This document shows, one piece after another, positions 59,756 through 61,607 of a stretch of 61,607 bases of DNA (position 1 is its first letter; each line of letters opens with the position of its first letter). The notes under the pieces were generated by a model. The model was not told where the DNA came from. It ran no database searches and worked only from the letters and a program-made list of their open reading frames with translations. The DNA comes from GCA-020343675 sp964462945 (GTDB lineage Bacteria; Planctomycetota; Phycisphaerae; Sedimentisphaerales; Anaerobacaceae): the NCBI GenBank assembly GCA_964462945.1, contig CAYWZW010000025.1, positions 1 through 61,607 on the forward strand, given 5' to 3'. Position numbers and translations under genes: made by a program.

Positions 59756-59953
59756 CGAACTTTCTGCAACATGCCCTCAAGCATATTTAAGGGTCTTTCC
59801 GCGCCAAGTTCAAGTTATTTTTGGCATAATTACCGGGACAAATCTGCGAGATCGGACCCGGCCCGAACGTCCCATACGAAATCGTGCAGAAAATCAGGCC
59901 AGCAAGCTCCGCCGGGGCAAAGGATAGACTTCGCGCTGAGTCGCGCCGGCGTC

Positions 59954-60136
59954 ATGTTGAAATCAGAGGCCCGACTTGTTGCCGCACCGTTTGCCAACAG
60001 GCCCCGCCGATTGGAAGAGCCAAGATACTTTTACTTCAACAGACCGTTCCTCATCTATGTCAAGAAACGCGGGCCTGAGTCTTCGCTGTTCTTCGTGATG
60101 CGGGTGGACAACGCCGAGTTGATGAAGGCGTTCTGA
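59954..60136 (+). pseudogene. short open frame resembling the C-terminus of a larger protein
   Basis: 60 codons from an ATG: ...EEPRYFYFNRPFLIYVKKRG...SSLFFVMRVDNAELMKAF. The F(N/D)RPF(L)-x-Y-(V/I)-(K/R)..G..xLF(F)VxRV pattern is like the C-terminal strands of serpin-type or related planctomycete secreted proteins. No signal, start context or upstream domain is present. Likely a decayed fragment. Confidence 0.35.
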
Positions 60137-60190
60137 GCTTACGGCTGCTCTTGCGCTCTGTGACGTGTGTGTGGCACGGTTGTCATTGCT

Positions 60191-60293
60191 GTCATTGCGA
60201 GGAGCGTAGCGACGAAGCAATCTCAACCGCAACGACGGCCTTTCTTGAACGCTACAGGAAAGATTGCCACGGCTCTTCGGGCCTCACAATGAC
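60191..60293. repeat. intergenic imperfect inverted repeat (GTCATTGCGAGG type)
   Basis: GTCATTGCGAGGAGC...GAAGCAATCTC opens and AGATTGCC...GGCCTCACAATGAC closes. The two halves are inverted copies with a diverged centre. This is a widespread type of non-coding repeat in bacterial genomes. It lies upstream of the FAA-hydrolase gene; the longer open frame there runs through the repeat and is not real. Confidence 0.6.
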
Positions 60294-60423
60294 ACTTCGT
60301 AAAGTACTCACCGAGCCATGGGAGTTCTCCAGACCTGCCTTGGAAAAAACCGCTCTTTCAAACGATGGATTCTTCGCGTTCACTATTCCCATTCGAGCAG
60401 AAATCGGCTATAAGAGCAGCCAA

Positions 60424-61359
60424 ATGAAATTAGTGACATATTCAAAAGATAAATCCGTTTCATGCGGGCTCCTCACCGACAAGGGCATAGTCGATATTCC
60501 ATCGGCCTGGGACGGTCCGAATCGCCCAAGCAGCGTCAAAGAAATCCTGGAAAAGCGTCCGGTGTGCCTTGCCAAACTTGCTGGACTGGCCGAATCAGCC
60601 GAGGAGGTAATACCTCTCGATTCGGTGAAACTGCTTGCCCCGATTCCCCGGCCGGGCAAGGTGCTCGCCCTTGCGGGAAACTACGCCGAGCATATCAAGG
60701 AGGCTGGCTTGAAGCTCGGTCTGTCGGATTCGCCGCGCGTCACGACGGTGCCCAGGCCGTTTCTCATGCCGGCGACCGCGGTCATCGGACCGGGTGACCA
60801 GATTCCCTGGCCGGCCTATAGCCAAACCATCGATTACGAGCTTGAGCTGGCGGTCGTCATCGGCCAGAAGGCCAAGGCTGTAACGCCCCGCCAGGCCCCG
60901 CAAATAATCGCCGGCTACACCATCGCCAACGACGTCTCGGCCCGCACCGTGACATTCGCAAAGAGCAGGGCCAAGCGGCCGTGGGACGAATTCTACGATT
61001 GGCTCAACGGCAAATGGGCCGACGGCTTCTGCCCGATGGGGCCGTACCTGCTGACCGCCGACGAGATTGAAGATGTTCAGAATCTCGATATGAGACTAAC
61101 CGTCAACGGCGAAGTCCGCCAGAAGGCAAATACCTCGCAGATGATTCATCCGGTCGCGGATATTGTTTCGTTCTTAAGCCACCTTATGACGCTCGAGCCG
61201 GGTGACGTCATCGCCACCGGCACGCCCTCCGGCGTCGGCATGGCCACCGGCAACTTCCTCAAAGGCGGCGACCGCATCGAAGCGACCATCGAGAGCTTAG
61301 GCACCCTCATCAACGCCCTCGGCCCAAGGCCGAAAAAATTCTACGAGCCTTTGAAATGA
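60424..61359 (+). CDS. fumarylacetoacetate hydrolase-family protein
   Basis: 311 residues. A typical N-terminal domain (MKLVTYSKDKSVSCGLLTDKGIVDIPSAW) leads to VLALAGNYAEHIKE, the metal-binding DYELELAVVIG (Glu pair), YTIANDVSARTV, FCPMGPYLLTADEI, MIHPVADIVSFLS and ATGTPSGVGMATGNFLKGGD. Such enzymes cleave C-C bonds in 2,4-dioxo acids (fumarylpyruvate, acylpyruvate, or 2-keto-3-deoxy sugar acids). The ATG at 60424 gives the family's N-terminus; 91 upstream codons are repeat and spacer. Confidence 0.92.
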   Translation: MKLVTYSKDKSVSCGLLTDKGIVDIPSAWDGPNRPSSVKEILEKRPVCLAKLAGLAESAEEVIPLDSVKLLAPIPRPGKVLALAGNYAEHIKEAGLKLGLSDSPRVTTVPRPFLMPATAVIGPGDQIPWPAYSQTIDYELELAVVIGQKAKAVTPRQAPQIIAGYTIANDVSARTVTFAKSRAKRPWDEFYDWLNGKWADGFCPMGPYLLTADEIEDVQNLDMRLTVNGEVRQKANTSQMIHPVADIVSFLSHLMTLEPGDVIATGTPSGVGMATGNFLKGGDRIEATIESLGTLINALGPRPKKFYEPLK

Positions 61360-61607
61360 TGTAGGCACAAGACCCGATAGCAAGGACCCAAGGCCAAGAA
61401 CGACTATCAGTCCCAGCGGACTGAAACACGTTGCTGCGATTGCTAATTCGAGACGCCTTTGTTTGCAAGTGGGTTCGCGGAAAGGCCGTAAAGGCTGATT
61501 ATGCTCACTTTGCGATACTCTCTGAATGCTTGCTAAATGGGTCCCCCCAAAATAGGGATAACAGGGTAGATCATATCCCCTTAGCAACAATTCATCTTTG
61601 GTCGCAT
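61360..61607. other. right-edge intergenic, no gene seen
   Basis: About 250 bases after the FAA hydrolase. A minus-strand open frame at 61297-61590 overlaps the end of that gene and shows no domain. TAGGGATAACAGGGTA at 61553-61568 is noted in the findings. Confidence 0.5.

Noticed and set aside
60151..60423. N-terminal extension of the FAA hydrolase
   Set aside because: It is a translation of a common intergenic repeat; the family N-terminus starts at the ATG at 60424.
61297..61590. 97-codon minus-strand open frame at the right edge
   Set aside because: It overlaps the FAA hydrolase end, has no domain and no ribosome-binding site.

Overview
The window looks like a planctomycete chromosome, most likely class Phycisphaerae. 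The evidence is the pseudopilins with a GFTLVELLVVIAIIALL signal, the sulfatase, secreted beta-helix proteins and Tat-exported sugar enzymes, an ECF sigma factor beside a Ser/Thr kinase, single biosynthetic genes scattered out of operons, and a membrane pyrophosphatase. This is inference from gene content; there is no rRNA to place it. The only tRNA is tRNA-Asn at the left edge. I see no transposase, integrase, phage or CRISPR genes.

Layout. 1-9.6 kb: tRNA-Asn, a kinase/metallophosphoesterase pair, a glycosyltransferase coupled to a secreted beta-helix protein, small membrane proteins (two DUF4870, one DUF3147) and a PEP-synthase/rifampin-phosphotransferase-like enzyme. 9.7-18.6 kb: sulfatase, first pseudopilin-Hint gene with a long leader, aconitase, a repeat-flanked four-helix-bundle cassette, LOG protein, hisD. 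18.6-27.2 kb (minus): zinc-ribbon membrane protein, then a tight operon gltX-pfkB-thpR-recA-alaS. 27.5-34.5 kb: RodA/FtsW, kinase plus ECF sigma, aldose epimerase, UDP-sugar pyrophosphorylase. 34.5-40.5 kb: second pseudopilin-Hint gene with a related leader, smpB, DUF1844, trpC, a half-size TSUP permease, glnS. 41.4-48.4 kb: a glycan-degradation cluster (beta-helix GH141-like, exported sugar isomerases, GH20). 48.4-61.6 kb: SpoIIE-type phosphatase, YggS, a candidate structured RNA, YjbQ, MgtE-like transporter, argS, a repeat-flanked SIR2-like cassette, rsfS, pyrophosphatase, a coiled-coil membrane protein and an FAA hydrolase.

Three signals stand out. (1) Two paralogous genes fuse a type II secretion/type IV pilin-like N-terminus to a C-terminal Hint (hedgehog/intein) domain. 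Both follow long leaders that share a long-range pseudoknot and one or two stem-closed elements, each holding three UUAUCAUAAUC-like boxes at about 18-19 nt spacing. (2) Two single-gene cassettes (four-helix bundle; SIR2-like) are enclosed almost to the base by inverted arms made of short tandem units; the SIR2 arms are a perfect 31 bp. (3) Short-period or palindromic repeats sit in frame inside real genes: heptamers in alaS and argS, one 29-bp palindrome twice in the GH20 gene, a double palindrome in a coiled-coil protein, and a repeat that supplies the C-terminus of the UDP-sugar pyrophosphorylase. This resembles the palindromic elements of Rickettsia that insert in frame, but the families here are different.

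Start codons were moved from the longest possible ORF wherever a ribosome-binding site or a family's usual N-terminus supported it. All homology calls are from motif recognition by eye; no database search or folding program was run.
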